64,000 nucleotides of DNA from Eopsaltria australis (Eukaryota; Chordata; Aves; Passeriformes; Petroicidae), in NCBI GenBank assembly GCA_034509425.1, contig JAVTVJ010000373.1:1827497-1891496 (forward strand), written 5' to 3'. Both the position numbers and the translations under genes were made by a program. The notes under the pieces are model-generated. The model made no database searches, was not told where the DNA came from, and was given only the letters and a program-made list of their open reading frames with translations. Of this stretch, positions 1 to 11,754 are shown piece by piece. Within the stretch, counting starts at the first letter, position 1. The number at the start of each line of letters is the position of its first letter.

Positions 1-3000
1 TAAATGAAAAGAGTATCAAGAGTGCAGGAATGCCCAGAGGTTGGCAGTCCTGGCTGGTCATGGAAATCTGGTCCTTACTCTGGATTTTTGGGAATTGTTT
101 TGATGTTGGTGCACATCCCTCTGGGGAAACATTGCTGCCCCCTGATACATGAGGAAGAAGGAGTGATGGGTTTGTTGTACCAGGAGGTTCGCCCTTGTGA
201 GTCTGCAGCTGCCCCAAAGAAGGGTGTTCTCCAGACCTACTGACACCAGCCACATGCAGGCAGCTTTAGCCCATGAGGGTCTGAACACACATCTGCATTA
301 ACAGCATTAAAAACCTGGAAATAAGCTTGCACTGTCCACTGCTCTCCATTATTTACTGCTGTGGTGTTCAAAGGCTCCACAGGCTTAAAGCAGACATGGA
401 AGAAGGATAATCTGCCAAACCATAGCACAGGGTCACTGTAACCAGCCCAATAGACCACATCCATGGGCAGAGGGGTGGATGCTGATCCCCTCTACACGAG
501 CCCTCAGATTTCTGTGCAACAGGACTGCCTAAAGCCTGTGTTTGGAGAAACAAGGAGAAAAGGATTATCACCCTCCCTCCTCTGGCTTTTCAGGCTGGGA
601 GTGCTCCGGGGCAGGACCTGCCCTGTTGTTTGTACAGCGGCTCAAAGGGCGCTGGAGCTTTGCTGTTCCTTGCAGGGGCAGCACAGTGACTGCAGGGTTA
701 GCACGGGCTGGTTTATGTTTTTCTTTGTCCTTTCCATGCCCTGGTTTCAACACTGAACCAGGATGAACCCTGAAGCAAGCATAGAGATGTTTTCTTACCA
801 TTGTCCCGGGCGATGGGGGATCCTGCAGCCAGCACAGCAGGTCCTGGTGCCTCGCCCTGTCCTTGGAGGGTGCAGGGGATGCCCAGCATGGTGCCAGGAG
901 TAGGGTTGGCCCCAGCATGAGGCCAGCCTGACCCAACTCACCTCCCTGCTGCAGCCAGGAAGATGCTGCTGGTGCTGAGAGGGGGCAGAGCCAGTGGGGA
1001 AGAGGAGATGGAGGGGAAACACTCACACCAGCATCCCTGCAAATGAGGGCAGCCAGGGACAGCACCTGCTTGTAGGCAGGAAAAAGAAAGGGAAGATGAA
1101 GCAAGGGAAGAAACAGAAGGTTTCTTCCAGGAACAAAACCTGTAAATGTGAAAGGTGTGTTTCCCCCAAAGCCATTATTTTCTGCCAGCATGTGGGAAGC
1201 ACAAGCTCTCTCCTTCTCGTGCAGGTGTTTAGTGAGTCCTACAGCTCACACAACAGATTTAGGCTTGTGGCTCTTTGAGCTCCCCTCCTTTTTCTCCCTA
1301 AAGTGCCCTCCATGCTCAGCTTTTCATTCTTTACGTCTCCAGCTCTAATTAGCTTTTCTCTCCTGCTGCTTCTGATGAATTGCTTTGCCTTTTTTTTCAT
1401 ATCTTTGGGGCCCTGCTGCTTCTTGGGGAGCTAGGCTAGAGAGTTATATTTCTCATCCCTCTCAGTCATTATGAAAGAGAATCCTCTCAGATGAGGACAT
1501 TCATTAAACTGATTTGGGATGCCTGGTCTATCTTCACTCTGTATGTTTGCATAAGTGTGGGTAAAATAATAAAAATGCACAGGAAGTGTAGGCTGGAATA
1601 ATCAGAAAGGCTGGCCCTAACCTGAGGAAATTTGGGGGCAGGGTTCCCGTTTACTTTTAATAGGTGCCTCTACTTTAATTGCAAGACGTATTTGAGTGAG
1701 TTCTTCTTTTTATTCCTGAATCTTTGCACATCAGGGTGTGTGGAAGACAAAGGAGATGAGACCCTGGATTCAGAACTGTGTCCCCCCAAACCCTGAGGTC
1801 ACTGTAGGATCTTCATATTTAATAAAACCTTAACGCAGATACGGTGAAGAAAGGAAGAATCCTTATTTGCCCTATGAGTTTGGACCTCTTTAAAGTTCCC
1901 AGACTCTGACTTCTCTTCACAACTAGACAAACTCAAAACTTATTTCCAACATAAATGCAGAGATGAAACTATTTAGAGGAGACAGGGTTTTAAGGGAGAA
2001 AAAAAAGGAAAATAGTAAACACAAGGAGATGCCGGTGGCAGGAGTGGCTTTTTATTCTGCTGATGGAGTAGACAAGCTATCCCTGAGATACACCCTGCAG
2101 TGGGTGAGCACAAGAACAAGATGGTTTGAGTGGGCATAGACCTGGGAGCCATGAAACCTTGCCTTTGCCACAACACCTCTAAGTCTGGATCAGCCACCTC
2201 CTCTGTATATTGCTCATACCAGTCTGGTAACACTTCTCCTTTTTGTCTTCTTTGTCTTCTTTGGAGCACAGGGCACCTGATGCTCCTCAGCCCCATGTGA
2301 GAATTGAATGGTGCCACTGGTGCTGGCTATGGGCAAACCTGGCTTGATCAGATGCCACTGAGGTCTCTCCTTGCCTGTGGAAGTGAAATGGGCACAGCTT
2401 GCACGAGCCACAGGGCCCAGGGAAAGCAGAGCCCAATTAGTCTGGCCTGGCTCCATGCTAATGTGCCTAATTGGCTCTGTGCTGGCGTCCGTGGGTGAGC
2501 AGCTCTGTGGGCAAGTGTTCAGCAGGAGAACCAGATTCTCTTCAAGCCTTTGCACATAAAAGGGCTGAGTTACACTGAGACACCACACCAGGGCAACCTC
2601 AGAGGCTGTTTAGAGTCACAGCTGACTGAACACCAACCATAAGAAGGACTCTGCTGGCCAGGACCTCAGCAACTCCTACAGCCTCCATCTGCCATGGTCT
2701 CTGGAGGAGTTTCGCACCAGGCAAGCACTGTTGGCTCCCTCCCTGTGCAGGATCCTGCACAGGTCCCAGATGGGCACTCAGAGAATGATCTCACAGCAGG
2801 GAAGAGGTACCAGAGAAGGGTGGGGTGGCACAAGTCAGAAAGAGCAAGTTTCATGCCACGTGTGACCCACTTTGTGCCAGCCCTCTGGCTGGGTGGCCCT
2901 GGGTGGCTGAGGAGATCAAATGTCCCTGTGTGCACTCCACAGGCACAGCAATGCAATTTGAGAGGAGGATTTAGCTGCTTTTAGGAAAATATTTGCATCT

Positions 3001-3350
3001 CAGGCTGCTGTCCTTGCTCCTCAGTAGACCCTTGGGCAGTGGTGTCCAGGGTTCAACTCATCCCAAAGGAGGTGTCTCCAGTGATGCAAATGGATAACTC
3101 ACTGCAAATGCTTCCCACCTTGCACTGCCTCTCAGGGGAGCAGGAATGGCTGGCTCAGGTAGAGACATCCAAGCTGCAGGAGTCTAAATCTAAGCTGCTT
3201 CACACAACAGGAATCCTGCTGGGGTCCAGGATAGCCAGGCTGGGGGTGCAGAGCACCTGCTTTGGGACACCTCAGTGTCAGGAACCCATCAGCAGGCAGG
3301 AGGGGTTTTGTTTGGAAGCAGTGCAAGATGCACAAATAGTCCTATTCCAT
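1..3350. other. non-coding stretch, nothing recognised
   Basis: No gene, RNA gene or recognisable repeat is visible. The largest open frame (minus strand, 568-1191, 207 codons) runs through a GC-richer, stop-poor stretch. It is rich in Pro, Leu, Ser and Cys in the way chance frames are, and has no domain I recognise. It is treated as non-coding. Short T-runs occur near 1390 and an A-run near 1999. Confidence 0.6.
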
Positions 3351-3465
3351 GCGAGAGAGAAAATTCGTGAGAGTGAGTGTGTGTTTGTGCGTGTCCATGT
3401 GGGTGTGAAGGAGACAGAGACACCCAGGGAGAGGGAGAGGGACAGTGAGAAGCAGAAAGAGATGA
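3351..3465. repeat. GA/GT-rich low-complexity tract
   Basis: The plus strand is strongly purine- and GT-biased. Runs of GAGA are followed by alternating TGTG, then AGGGAGAGGGAGAGGGA. There is no clean repeat unit, so this is low-complexity DNA or a decayed microsatellite rather than a true array. The open frames crossing it reflect the bias. Confidence 0.6.
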
Positions 3466-3714
3466 TTTAGGACCGTCCCCAAGGTATGTCCTGTACTTGC
3501 CTCCTCTCCAAGGTCTTGGCACCAGCTCGTTTCTCCGCAGAGGAGCCAGAGGTGCGTTCCTCCAAAGTGATACTCTATCAAACAGGAAAGCCATTTACTT
3601 TCTGCTGGCTCTGCAGATTTTCAGTGCCTGCGACTGCAGGCCTAAAAGTTTATCTTACCAGAGGAATTTATGTGGGGCTGTGAGATGGGCTGGTGTTATA
3701 TGGCTCTAAGTAGT

Positions 3715-3920
3715 TACATGAAGCCTCTGTGGGCTAATAAAACAGTATTAATTGTATTGCTAAGGTTGCATTTTAAACATTAAATTATGGATGGCTTGAT
3801 AGCATCGTGAAAGCCAGCGTCTTGACATGACCTAACCATTATCTATGGAAATGGCTAAAATGCCTTTTTGCAATGTACTCTGGTTGATTTAACTCTTTGA
3901 GGTGACACTTCACACTAAAT
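3715..3920. other. AT-rich block, possible conserved non-coding element
   Basis: This block is AT-rich compared with the flanks. It holds several homeodomain-type cores (TTAATTG near 3748, AAATTATGG near 3782) and is free of simple repeats. Blocks like this in amniote intergenic DNA are sometimes conserved enhancers. I infer the possibility only from composition and motifs. Chance is the alternative. Confidence 0.2.
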
Positions 3921-4582
3921 TATTTTCTCTGGCAGAGGGAGAGCAGGGAGGGCTTCTCCTCCTCCTTCCCCTTCTTCAGCATCCCTGTTCTCTTCCTGTG
4001 GTATTTCTGAACTGCTTTTAACCTCCCCAGCTTACTTTAGCCTGGAAATGGCAAATGGGGGGGGAGGGACACAGTTCCAGATCTCACACCATTCCCCACT
4101 TTGTCCCATGCATCTCTGAGGGTGCACAGGAGAGGACCCTGGGGACAGTGGCAGCAGGAAGTGTGGGATTGCAGAGAAAAGCTCAGAGGAAACCCTGACA
4201 CAGTGGGAGTGGGCCCCGGAGGGGTCCCTGTCCAACTCTGCCCCCAGAAAGAAAGAACCAGCCCCTGTTAATCTAATTAAAGGGGTCAGCCCTAAGGGCC
4301 AATTACAACACAGCCAGTGTCAACAGCAATTCTTCCTTTGCTGCCTGCTTTAGGGGCAGAGCTGCAGCAGAGCCTTTCATGGCTGGGAATGGCATCTGCT
4401 GATGGAAGAAAAGCAGGCAAACAAACATTTAATGGGTTTGCTTTTATTTATTATTGCTATTTATTTTAAGAGATTGATGGGCTCATTACTGGAGACACAC
4501 AACCCCAAGGTGTCAGGCTCATCCCACACTCCCCATCCCGGTGTTTTTCCCTGTGTCCCACAACAGGTGAGGTGCAGTGGGA
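3921..4582. other. non-coding stretch, nothing recognised
   Basis: Unique DNA with no supportable gene. A G8 run followed by AGGGA lies at 4057-4070. The remainder is ordinary mixed-composition sequence. Confidence 0.5.
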
Positions 4583-4860
4583 GCCGGGCTGGGGGCACAT
4601 TCCCAGGGCAGCAGCGAGGTCCTGGCTGGCACCCCCGGCTGTGTGAGGCACAGCTGGTCAGTGGGGCGGGGACCCCGCCGTGCCCAGCATCCCACGGCTG
4701 GAGTGTCACACTTGGCAGCTCCGTGTTTGCAGAGCGGCAGCTCTGACTTGTCCCCGCTGACCCCGGCAGAGCAGCCGGCACGCTGCTCCCCCTGCTCCCA
4801 CTCCCAGCTCCTGAGCTGCTCAGATACCCAGCTGCAGCTCCCAAAATCCCGAGGGGTTCT
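4583..4860. promoter_or_regulatory. CpG-enriched patch with Sp1-type palindrome
   Basis: CpG dinucleotides are frequent here, about a dozen between 4632 and 4790, in a window where they are otherwise sparse. At 4665-4679 a 15-bp inverted repeat has arms GGCGGGG and CCCCGCC around one base. It overlaps a perfect GC box, GGGGCGGGG, at 4663-4671. Sp1/KLF proteins bind such boxes and CpG-dense DNA often marks promoters. No first exon can be seen beside it, so a promoter or enhancer role is inferred. A locally GC-rich stretch with no function is equally possible. Confidence 0.3.
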
Positions 4861-5992
4861 AGGAGAAGCATTGTCCACATTAAATATAAAGAAAAGGAGA
4901 ATTTTATCTTCTGCCACCATCCCTGAGGTCCATGTGCAACACTGCCCCGGGTGCAGTGGGGTCTGTGCTAGGATGGAGACCCCCCCCCCATGCCCACCTG
5001 GATTCATGGGACCTCCTGCCCCTTTTCCTCTTCATCCAGGGAAACATCCATGCACAGGCAGACATGGAAATGAAATGCAAATCTGTGCTGCCCACAGCTC
5101 ACAAAGCACACCTGTGCACCACTGCAGCTTGAAAACCCCAGCCGTGGCCTCTAGGAATCAGACAAAACAGGTAAAGGGCAAAAATGCACGCTCTGGTGAC
5201 CTTGAATTTTTATACTAATAAAGCTACTTGAAGGCTTTTTTAACAAAAGGGATAAAAAATCCTTTCATAGGTTGCTGTCCCCTGACAACATTTTGACATC
5301 AGAGACCCATCATGCCTCTTGTATTATGGAGTGCTCATTTATCTTGGAAGCCAGTAGCAGCTGCTCATGTTACAAGTGGGAATTTCTTCCCTTTGTTTTC
5401 CTCGATGTTGCTCTCCTGAACTTCAGTTCAAGGGTTGATTTAAGTGGATCTGCGTTACAGACTGATGAGATATTTCCAGTGAGTGAAATGACTAAACGTG
5501 GCATGTTTAATGTCTTTGGTGGATAAAGCTCACCACTCATTTCTGGGTACTTCAGTGAGCTTTGCTTTGTAGAGTTCATCATCTGAGAGCTGGGTTTATG
5601 TGGTATAAAGTGTACCCAAGGGAGGTACACCGGTGCAAAATGTATATAAGGATCTCATCATGCTCCCCACAGCCCCCAAAGGCCCCTGCTACAAAGCAGC
5701 TGGCCTGGGAAGCCAAACTGTTACACAAATCAGCCCAGGAAAGAAAAGCCCAGAAAAGGAACCCCAGTGCCCAACAAAGCCAATAATAACTGGAATATGA
5801 AGAGGAAATATGGAAACCCTGCCACAAAATCCCAGAGGATGATTTATGGGAAGTGTTTAGAGGTAATGTTTACATTTGATTTTTAAGTTTGAGAGCTGGG
5901 ATTTCTCTTCCTGGAGCACAGAGGAGCCATCCAGATGCTGGTGGGACAGGAGAAGATGAGTGCAGGTACAGGACTTTTCCCCTATCCCTGCC
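4861..5992. other. non-coding stretch with a lone TATA-like box
   Basis: No gene is recognised. A C10 run occupies 4980-4989. A TATATAAG box lies at 5643-5650, preceded by an inverted repeat GTGTACC (5610-5616) / GGTACAC (5624-5630) and a CACCGGTG palindrome (5628-5635). The box is isolated and I do not call it a promoter. The 213-codon frame at 4577-5218 spans the CpG patch and has no recognisable domain. Confidence 0.4.
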
Positions 5993-6124
5993 AGTGTCCA
6001 AGGCCAGGCTGGATGGGGCATTGAACACCTTGACCTAGTGGAAGGTGTCCCTGCCCATGGCAGGAGGTTGGAACTGGATGAGTTTTAGAGTCCCTTCCAA
6101 CCCAAGCCCTTCTCTATTCTATGA
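5993..6124 (+). mobile_element. CR1 LINE 3' end, 5'-truncated
   Basis: The segment carries the typical avian CR1 3' block in sense orientation: a GGCTGGATGGGGC core, the 'CTAGTGGAAGGTGTCCCTGC' stretch, 'CCCATGGCAGGAGGTTGGAA', then TCCCTTCCAACCCA and an ATTCTATGA tail. Only about 130 bp remain, which is normal because most CR1 insertions are severely 5'-truncated. No coding part is left. The subfamily is not assigned. Confidence 0.93.
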
Positions 6125-9100
6125 AAGATCAGCTGTCTCCTTAAGGCAGCTCAGCTCTCTTGCATGCCTCACAAAACAGTTTGTTGAGCTCAGAGCTGTT
6201 CTCCTTTCTCAGGAAAAACCACCAAAACCTTCATTCAGCCTGAAATCCTCTGTTGGGTGTCTGGGACTGGCAGCCCTGTGGTGAACAGCTCCAGAGTTGC
6301 AGCTGTTGGGAGTCTGGTTGGACTCAGGGAGGATGCCCCATCCAGGATGGTGCTCCTGAGGGGAGAGAGCTGGTGGCAGCAGTGCTGCGTTAGCTGGTCC
6401 ATCCTGTGGGCTGTGCAGAGGCTGTCTGGCTGGGCTGGGATGAGCCAGCTGGCCCTTCTGTCAGGCAAGTGGTGCGTGGCTGAAGCTTGGTCCATGCCCA
6501 GGCTCTGCTGCTCCGTGCAGTCTGGATACACAGAAATCAGCCAGCTGGCTCTGGGATCACCACTGTGGGCTGAAGCACAGCTCCCAAAGGCAGAGAAATG
6601 CAACCCAAAGAGGCTGAATCCCTCCCTGACCTCCACGCTGTTTGGGATCAAGGGTCAATTTCTCCAGAGGTAGTGGGAGCTTCCTGCCCTGCTCCTGCTG
6701 CTGCATCCCAAAGAGATGAAAGGCAAATCTCTGGCAAAAATTATGGCAGAACATGGCCAGAGCTTTTGCAGGAAGTTTTGGAGCCTGTTCCTTGCTGAGA
6801 GGGGGTTGCTGCAATCCTACATGAACCGTAACGCCAAGGCAGTGTCTGCACAAAGCGCTGAGAAGTGAAACCAGCACTCCCCACCCAGCTCTGCTCCCGG
6901 GTTCCCAGGCTGACAGAGACAGCTTGGCTCATCTTTACAGCTGCAGTCTCCCTCTGTTCCCAAGGTCTGCTCGCCCTCCTGGCTTCTTCTTTGTTCTTCA
7001 GACCACCAGGACAGAGACACATGCAAAGCCAGCCCTGCCCTGGCTGTGCAGCGGTGGTCTCCATCTCCCTTCAGCACAGACTCAGGAATTTATAAGTAAT
7101 CATGATTTCCTGCTGCCACTTGCTTTCACTGCACAGGCTTCTGTGATTTGTTTGGAAGCCCAGCAGATATCCATCAAGGACATGTCCTTTCCAGGTGGCG
7201 TTTACTGGGTGCCTCTGATGGTTGCGGGTGGTCCATGAATCTGCTCACCCCCAGCAGATTCTCAAGGAGATGATTTGCTTCTTGACCTTTTAGCAACAGT
7301 GAGTTCATGCCTTTTTATGACCTTTGGTACCTCCTCTTCAGGTGCTGGCTTGAAATACCTTTACGGAGGGTTGATATTGATGAGCATCTCTGTGACCACG
7401 TGTTGTGCCTCAGTCCACCACTGTAGTGAACTAGTGCCAACAAGGGGACAGCAGTCCCATCAATGGGTGACCATTGAAAGATTTAGGACTTGGGTTTGGA
7501 GCAGCATCTGAGGCTTCAGATGCTTCTCTGAAGCCAAGCCAAACCCCTTTGGCTTGGAAACTGAGCTGGGAATATAATGAGATTAGGCTGTCGAGTGAGA
7601 TTTATGGTTCATACTTCTTCCAGCTGGGTCAGAGCTACCACAAGTGCAGCTACCTTGAGAGAGCATTGGTGTCTCTGCTCTCAGAGCCAGAGAGGGGAGG
7701 ACAGGTGGGCCTTCATTCAAGTCTGGGGTTGATTATTGTTTTGGGGAAGTTCAGCCTGTGCTCCTGGCCCATCTGTAGCTGGCGACTTCTGCGTCTTGAT
7801 CACACACTCTGGGAATGGGGCTCACCCTGATGGTGAAGGTGACACTTTGCGGGTGGCAGCAGATCCTGGGGACACTGCCAAGGTCCTGCTGCTTGTCCTG
7901 GTTCACAAGCTCCTTACAGACACCAGGAAGTAAAACTTTCTTCTCTGCCTGCTGTGCTCCCAGCTCGGACAGCGGCGACACAACGTGTGGATCACCTACT
8001 GCTGCTGCTGGCAACTTCCACCCTCTTCCTGTTCCCGCTTAAAAATATGGCTTAGCAAGGACCTGATGTTCTCAAAGGGTTTAAGCCAAGCCCCAGCTGC
8101 TTCAGAACATGAACTAGGGGTCCATTGCGTGAGCAGCAGAGCTACCAGAGAGATGAAAGCAGCCAGTGACAGGGGACTGGGTAAAGTCATCTCAGCTGGC
8201 CCAGCTGGCACTAGAAAAGGGCACAGATCCATGCCCTGAGCCTTCTCAGGCCACACTATGGGGCACCTTTCAGGATGTTTGCATCAAGCCACAATCTCTG
8301 TCACTGTGCATCAAATCAGACTCTGGGAGTTGTGAAGAACAGAGCAGAAAATGTCATTGTGCTTTCACAAATGTCTCTGGCACATCCACGTTGACTCAGT
8401 GGATGATTCAGGTTCTAAGGAAGCTTAGGATGTTGTTGTCAGTAGTTTGTGACATTTTGGTCCCACGGCACTCAGAGGAAATAAGATGTTTGGGAAAGAT
8501 TCACACAAAGTTAACACTGGAGCTGAAGGTCTGGGAGGAGAGATGTTCCAGTTTGGAAAATAAGTGGTCACACAGAGATACAAGAGAAGTCCAGAGCGTT
8601 CCTGAGGGATGACTGATGGCTCATTGTCTTGTTTAATAGAAGAATTAGGAGCAATGGATGAAACAAGAAGCTGGCAGGTTCAAAAGCTACATTCTCCTGC
8701 TGCTCCACGCTGGGGTGTGGGTGCAGCTGTACCCCCAGAGGGCTGATATAACCAGCTGTGAAACTCATGGGGTGGCACCAAGCTGATCTTCCAGCTGACC
8801 TCAGCTGAAGAGGATGGCATGGCTTCAGCATGGCATTCACACACAGTTCATTTTTTGACCCTTTGTGTTGAAATCTTTTGGGTGCTGTTATATGTTAGTA
8901 CTGGTGAAATCACTATTTCATTACAGAACAAGCTAAGAAGAACTGAAATTAGCAAACGGAGCATCAGTCACCATCAGAGCCCACCTAGGAAATTCAACCA
9001 CAGCCCTTCTCAGAGGTCCCAGAACCCCAGTCCTCATCACTTTCCACTTCTTTATAATTTCATAGTGTCCTGAGAAGAGCTGACACTGAAAACTACTTTT

Positions 9101-9399
9101 CTGCCTCTCTCTGTCTTGAAGGGTGAATTTTCTGGTGTCCAATGGAGTGTAAACTCCAAAAGCAGCTTCTCCTGGTGCGTGCTGTTGGATTCTCTACCTG
9201 GCTAGTAAGAGATGAGCTCAATATTGTCACCTTTATCTGGGTTTTTATTCTTAGGACTGATGGGGGTCAGATGGACTCAAACATTTTTCTTAACAGCCAT
9301 ACCATGGGGGAACTGGAGGGATTGGAGCCCCCACATCCCTCCTGGTGTGGGGCAAGCTCACAGCAGTGTCATCCTTGTTTTGGTGGCTGGGGCACAAAT
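6125..9399. other. non-coding stretch, nothing recognised
   Basis: About 3.3 kb of mixed-composition unique DNA. Overlapping open frames of 85-150 codons occur on both strands but none resembles a known protein or has neighbouring splice logic I can support. No repeat family is recognised. Confidence 0.55.
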
Positions 9400-9638
9400 C
9401 ACAGAATTACAGAATCACAGACTCACAGAATCACAGCATCACAGACTCATCACAGAATCACAGAATCACAGAATCACAGACTCACAGCATCACAGACTCA
9501 TCACAGAATCACAGAATCACGGAATCACAGACTCACAGCATCACAGACTCATCACAGAATCACAGAATCACGGAATCACAGACTCACAGACTCACAGTAT
9601 CAGCATCACAGACTCACAGAATCATGGAATCACAGAAC
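9400..9638 (-). repeat. 51-bp minisatellite grown from a CR1 octamer tail
   Basis: The basic unit is the octamer CACAGAAT with variants CACAGACT, CACAGCAT and CACGGAAT. This is the complement of the ATTCTRTG tail found at CR1 3' ends. Octamers are arranged in a higher-order unit of six plus a 3-base spacer CAT, 51 bp in all. Units lie at 9400-9450, 9451-9501 and 9502-9552, with a fourth, diverging one from 9553. Further single octamers run to the CR1 body. The repeat of the whole 51-bp block shows a second amplification step after octamer growth. All three forward frames stay open across it, so it makes spurious ORFs. Confidence 0.95.
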
Positions 9639-9789
9639 CACAGAGTGGTTTGGGTTGGAAGGGACCTTAATGATCATTCAGAGTCAACCCCCAGCCATGG
9701 GAAGGGACACTTTCCACTAGATCAGGATGCTCAGGGCCACATCCAACCTGGCCTTGAACACTTCCCAGGATGGGGCTTCCACAACCTCT
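9639..9789 (-). mobile_element. CR1 LINE 3' end, antisense, truncated
   Basis: On the plus strand the segment reads as the reverse complement of a CR1 3' end: TGGTTTGGGTTGGAAGGGAC, a decayed ATCATT block, 'CAGCCATGGGAAGGGACA', 'TTCCACTAGATCAGGATGCT', then 'CATCCAACCTGGCCTTGAACA' minus one base and CTTCCACAACCTCT. It ends abruptly at a T-rich stretch. The expanded tail lies on its 3' side, at lower coordinates, as expected for a minus-strand copy. Confidence 0.93.
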
Positions 9790-10756
9790 AAAAAGTTTTT
9801 TTTGTTAAGTTTTTTTTTACAAAGTTATGTAAATTCTGTATCACAGTGGGTTTGTACAGGCTCTCCTTTCAGCCTTCAGCAGGGAGAGAGATGTGAGGCA
9901 AAAAAGTTTTTCTTAACCATTCTGGATTCTGTGCATGTTTTGCCCAACCCCTTTTATTTTGATTTTCCATTTTTTAAACTTTTCTATCTCTTCCCATTTT
10001 TTAAATTTATTTTTTATTACATACTAAAGTAAGGCAGTCAAACATCTATGGAATTCTTTTTTTTCCCCTGTAAGAAGCATCCCAGAAACTCCAACCACCC
10101 TGATCCTTACTGCTTTCAAAGAAACATTTTTAATTCTTCAGCGTGGCGCAGCTTTCCACTCCACAACATATTTTCCTTCCTGATTCCTCAATGGGATTTT
10201 CTCCAAGCAGGGCTAAAAATCGAGAGCACTTCTTTTGTCTTGGAGCAGCATTTTTAAAATTCTCGATTCATGGAAAACCTCCCAACTTTTGTCTTGCACA
10301 GCACAAAGAAAAGAAGCATTTGGAGGTTTTTGCTGCCGGGTGTGTGAGCAGCTGCAGCCATCGAGAGCCTCTTCAGCAGCTGTGAGCAGCAGCTCCAAGT
10401 CAGCTCTGGCCACATCTGCCACCACACACTTGTGTTTTCTGCTGCTTAAAGGAAGTTTTAAAATCCTTGTGTCCTGCAGTTTGTCCTCATCTGGGTGCAG
10501 CAGCTCCTGTGGCCAGACCAGGCCTTCTGCAGGTGCCTGACCTCACCTGAGCATCCTCCCCTGGGGCAAGGGGATGCTGCTGACCACAGAAACGTCCCTG
10601 GGGCCAAAGGGGCTGCTCATGGCAGATGGGCCCCGTGCACCTGGGGCTCTCCATGTGCCAGGAGGGGCTGCAGCCCAGCAGGACAGAGATGGAGAGCACA
10701 GCTGTGGAGCGGCAGCACTGCTGTAACTGAACAGCTGGAAGCATCCACAGCCTTTT
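9790..10756. other. T-rich then mixed non-coding DNA
   Basis: T-runs dominate 9795-10070. The rest is unique sequence. No gene is recognised. The T-rich part may include a badly decayed extension of the adjacent CR1, but I cannot align it confidently. Confidence 0.45.
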
Positions 10757-11330
10757 GCTCTTTCCTTCCCTCCCTCTTTCAATTAATTTGCTTCCTTTTT
10801 CTCCCTTTCTTTCCCTTTCCCTCTTGCTTTCCTTCTTTTGATTTCGCTTTTAAATTTATTTTCTCTTTTTCTTGTTCCCTTTTAATTTCTTTCTCTTTTT
10901 ATTTTTCTTTCCCTTTATATTTTCCTTTATTTTTTCCTTTCTGTTTCTTACTCTTTCCTTTTTATCTATTTATTTTCTTTTTTCTCTTTTATTTTTTTAG
11001 TTTCTCTTTTCCTTCCTTCCTTCCTTCCTTCCTTCCTTCCTTCCTTCCTTCCTTCCTTCCTTCCTTCCTTCCTTCCTTCCTTCCTTCCTTCCTTCCTCTC
11101 TCTTTCTGTCTTTCTCTTTCTTTTTCTTTCTTTTTGTCTTTTTATCTTTCTATTTTTCTTTTTCTCTCTATTTTTTAATATTTTCCTCTTCCTTTTTGTC
11201 TTTCTTTCTTGCCTTTTTTTCATCTTTCTCTCCTTTTCCTCTTTCTTTGTGTGCCACTCTCTCCTCCTTTTCTCTCTCTTTTCCCCTCCTATTTAATTTC
11301 TCTCCCTTGCCCCTATTTCTCACCCCCAGC
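10757..11330. repeat. pyrimidine-rich tract around a TTCC array
   Basis: About 570 bp are almost entirely T and C on the plus strand, with only scattered A and very few G. Runs of CTTT, TTTC and CCCT surround a central pure TTCC array. This is a polypyrimidine/polypurine strand-asymmetric block. The frame reading through it gives only Phe/Ser/Leu/Pro-rich peptide and the complement gives Lys/Arg/Glu-rich peptide, both artefacts. Confidence 0.9.
11009..11096. repeat. (TTCC)22 microsatellite
   Basis: Twenty-two perfect tetramer copies without interruption. A pure array of this length is usually length-polymorphic. Its homopurine complement (GGAA)n can adopt triplex structure, a general property of such repeats. 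Confidence 0.98.
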
Positions 11331-11754
11331 CCCCTCTGGCTGTATTCCCCACACTCTCCCTGGGATGCCACTGTCTTTGCAGCCATCCCCGAGGCATCCT
11401 GGAGCTGTGGGCAGACCCCTGGGCCAGCAGTGCCTCAGAGCTCATTTGTGAGCAGCAGGGTGCTTTAATTGAGGATTTCCCACCAGCAGCACTTCCATCC
11501 TTGCAGGAGCACAGGGAAGGCAATGATGTGAGAAGGAGGAAATTATCCTGGGGGTGAAGCACCTCTCTGTCTCTTTTCTGGTTCACCAGCCTTGTCCCAG
11601 GGCAAATCCCCTTTCCACCATGCTGGCAGAGATGGGATTGCTTGGGAATCTCCCCAGCAGCTCCACTCCACCAGCTCTGGCCAGCACATTCAGGGCACAG
11701 CCTGCTTTGGACTGGTGAAGAGCATCTGCATCCTTCTGCAATGGCTTGGAAGGT
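11331..11754. other. non-coding stretch, nothing recognised
   Basis: Mixed-composition unique DNA following the pyrimidine tract, with no recognisable repeat or gene. Confidence 0.5.

Noticed and set aside
568..1191. 207-codon minus-strand open frame
   Set aside because: Stop-poor GC-richer DNA, overlapping open frames on the same and opposite strands, no recognisable domain and no splice or promoter context.
5643..5650. TATATAAG as a core promoter
   Set aside because: Isolated in AT-moderate DNA with no GC box, initiator context or downstream exon.
9142..9791. Three plus-strand frames of 148-192 codons with a Ser-Gln-Asn-His-Arg repeat
   Set aside because: They are translations of the octamer minisatellite and its CR1 flank in each frame.
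10495..11223. Phe/Ser/Leu-rich plus frame and Lys/Arg/Glu-rich minus frame, which look like membrane or coiled-coil proteins
   Set aside because: Products of the TTCC array and the surrounding pyrimidine tract.
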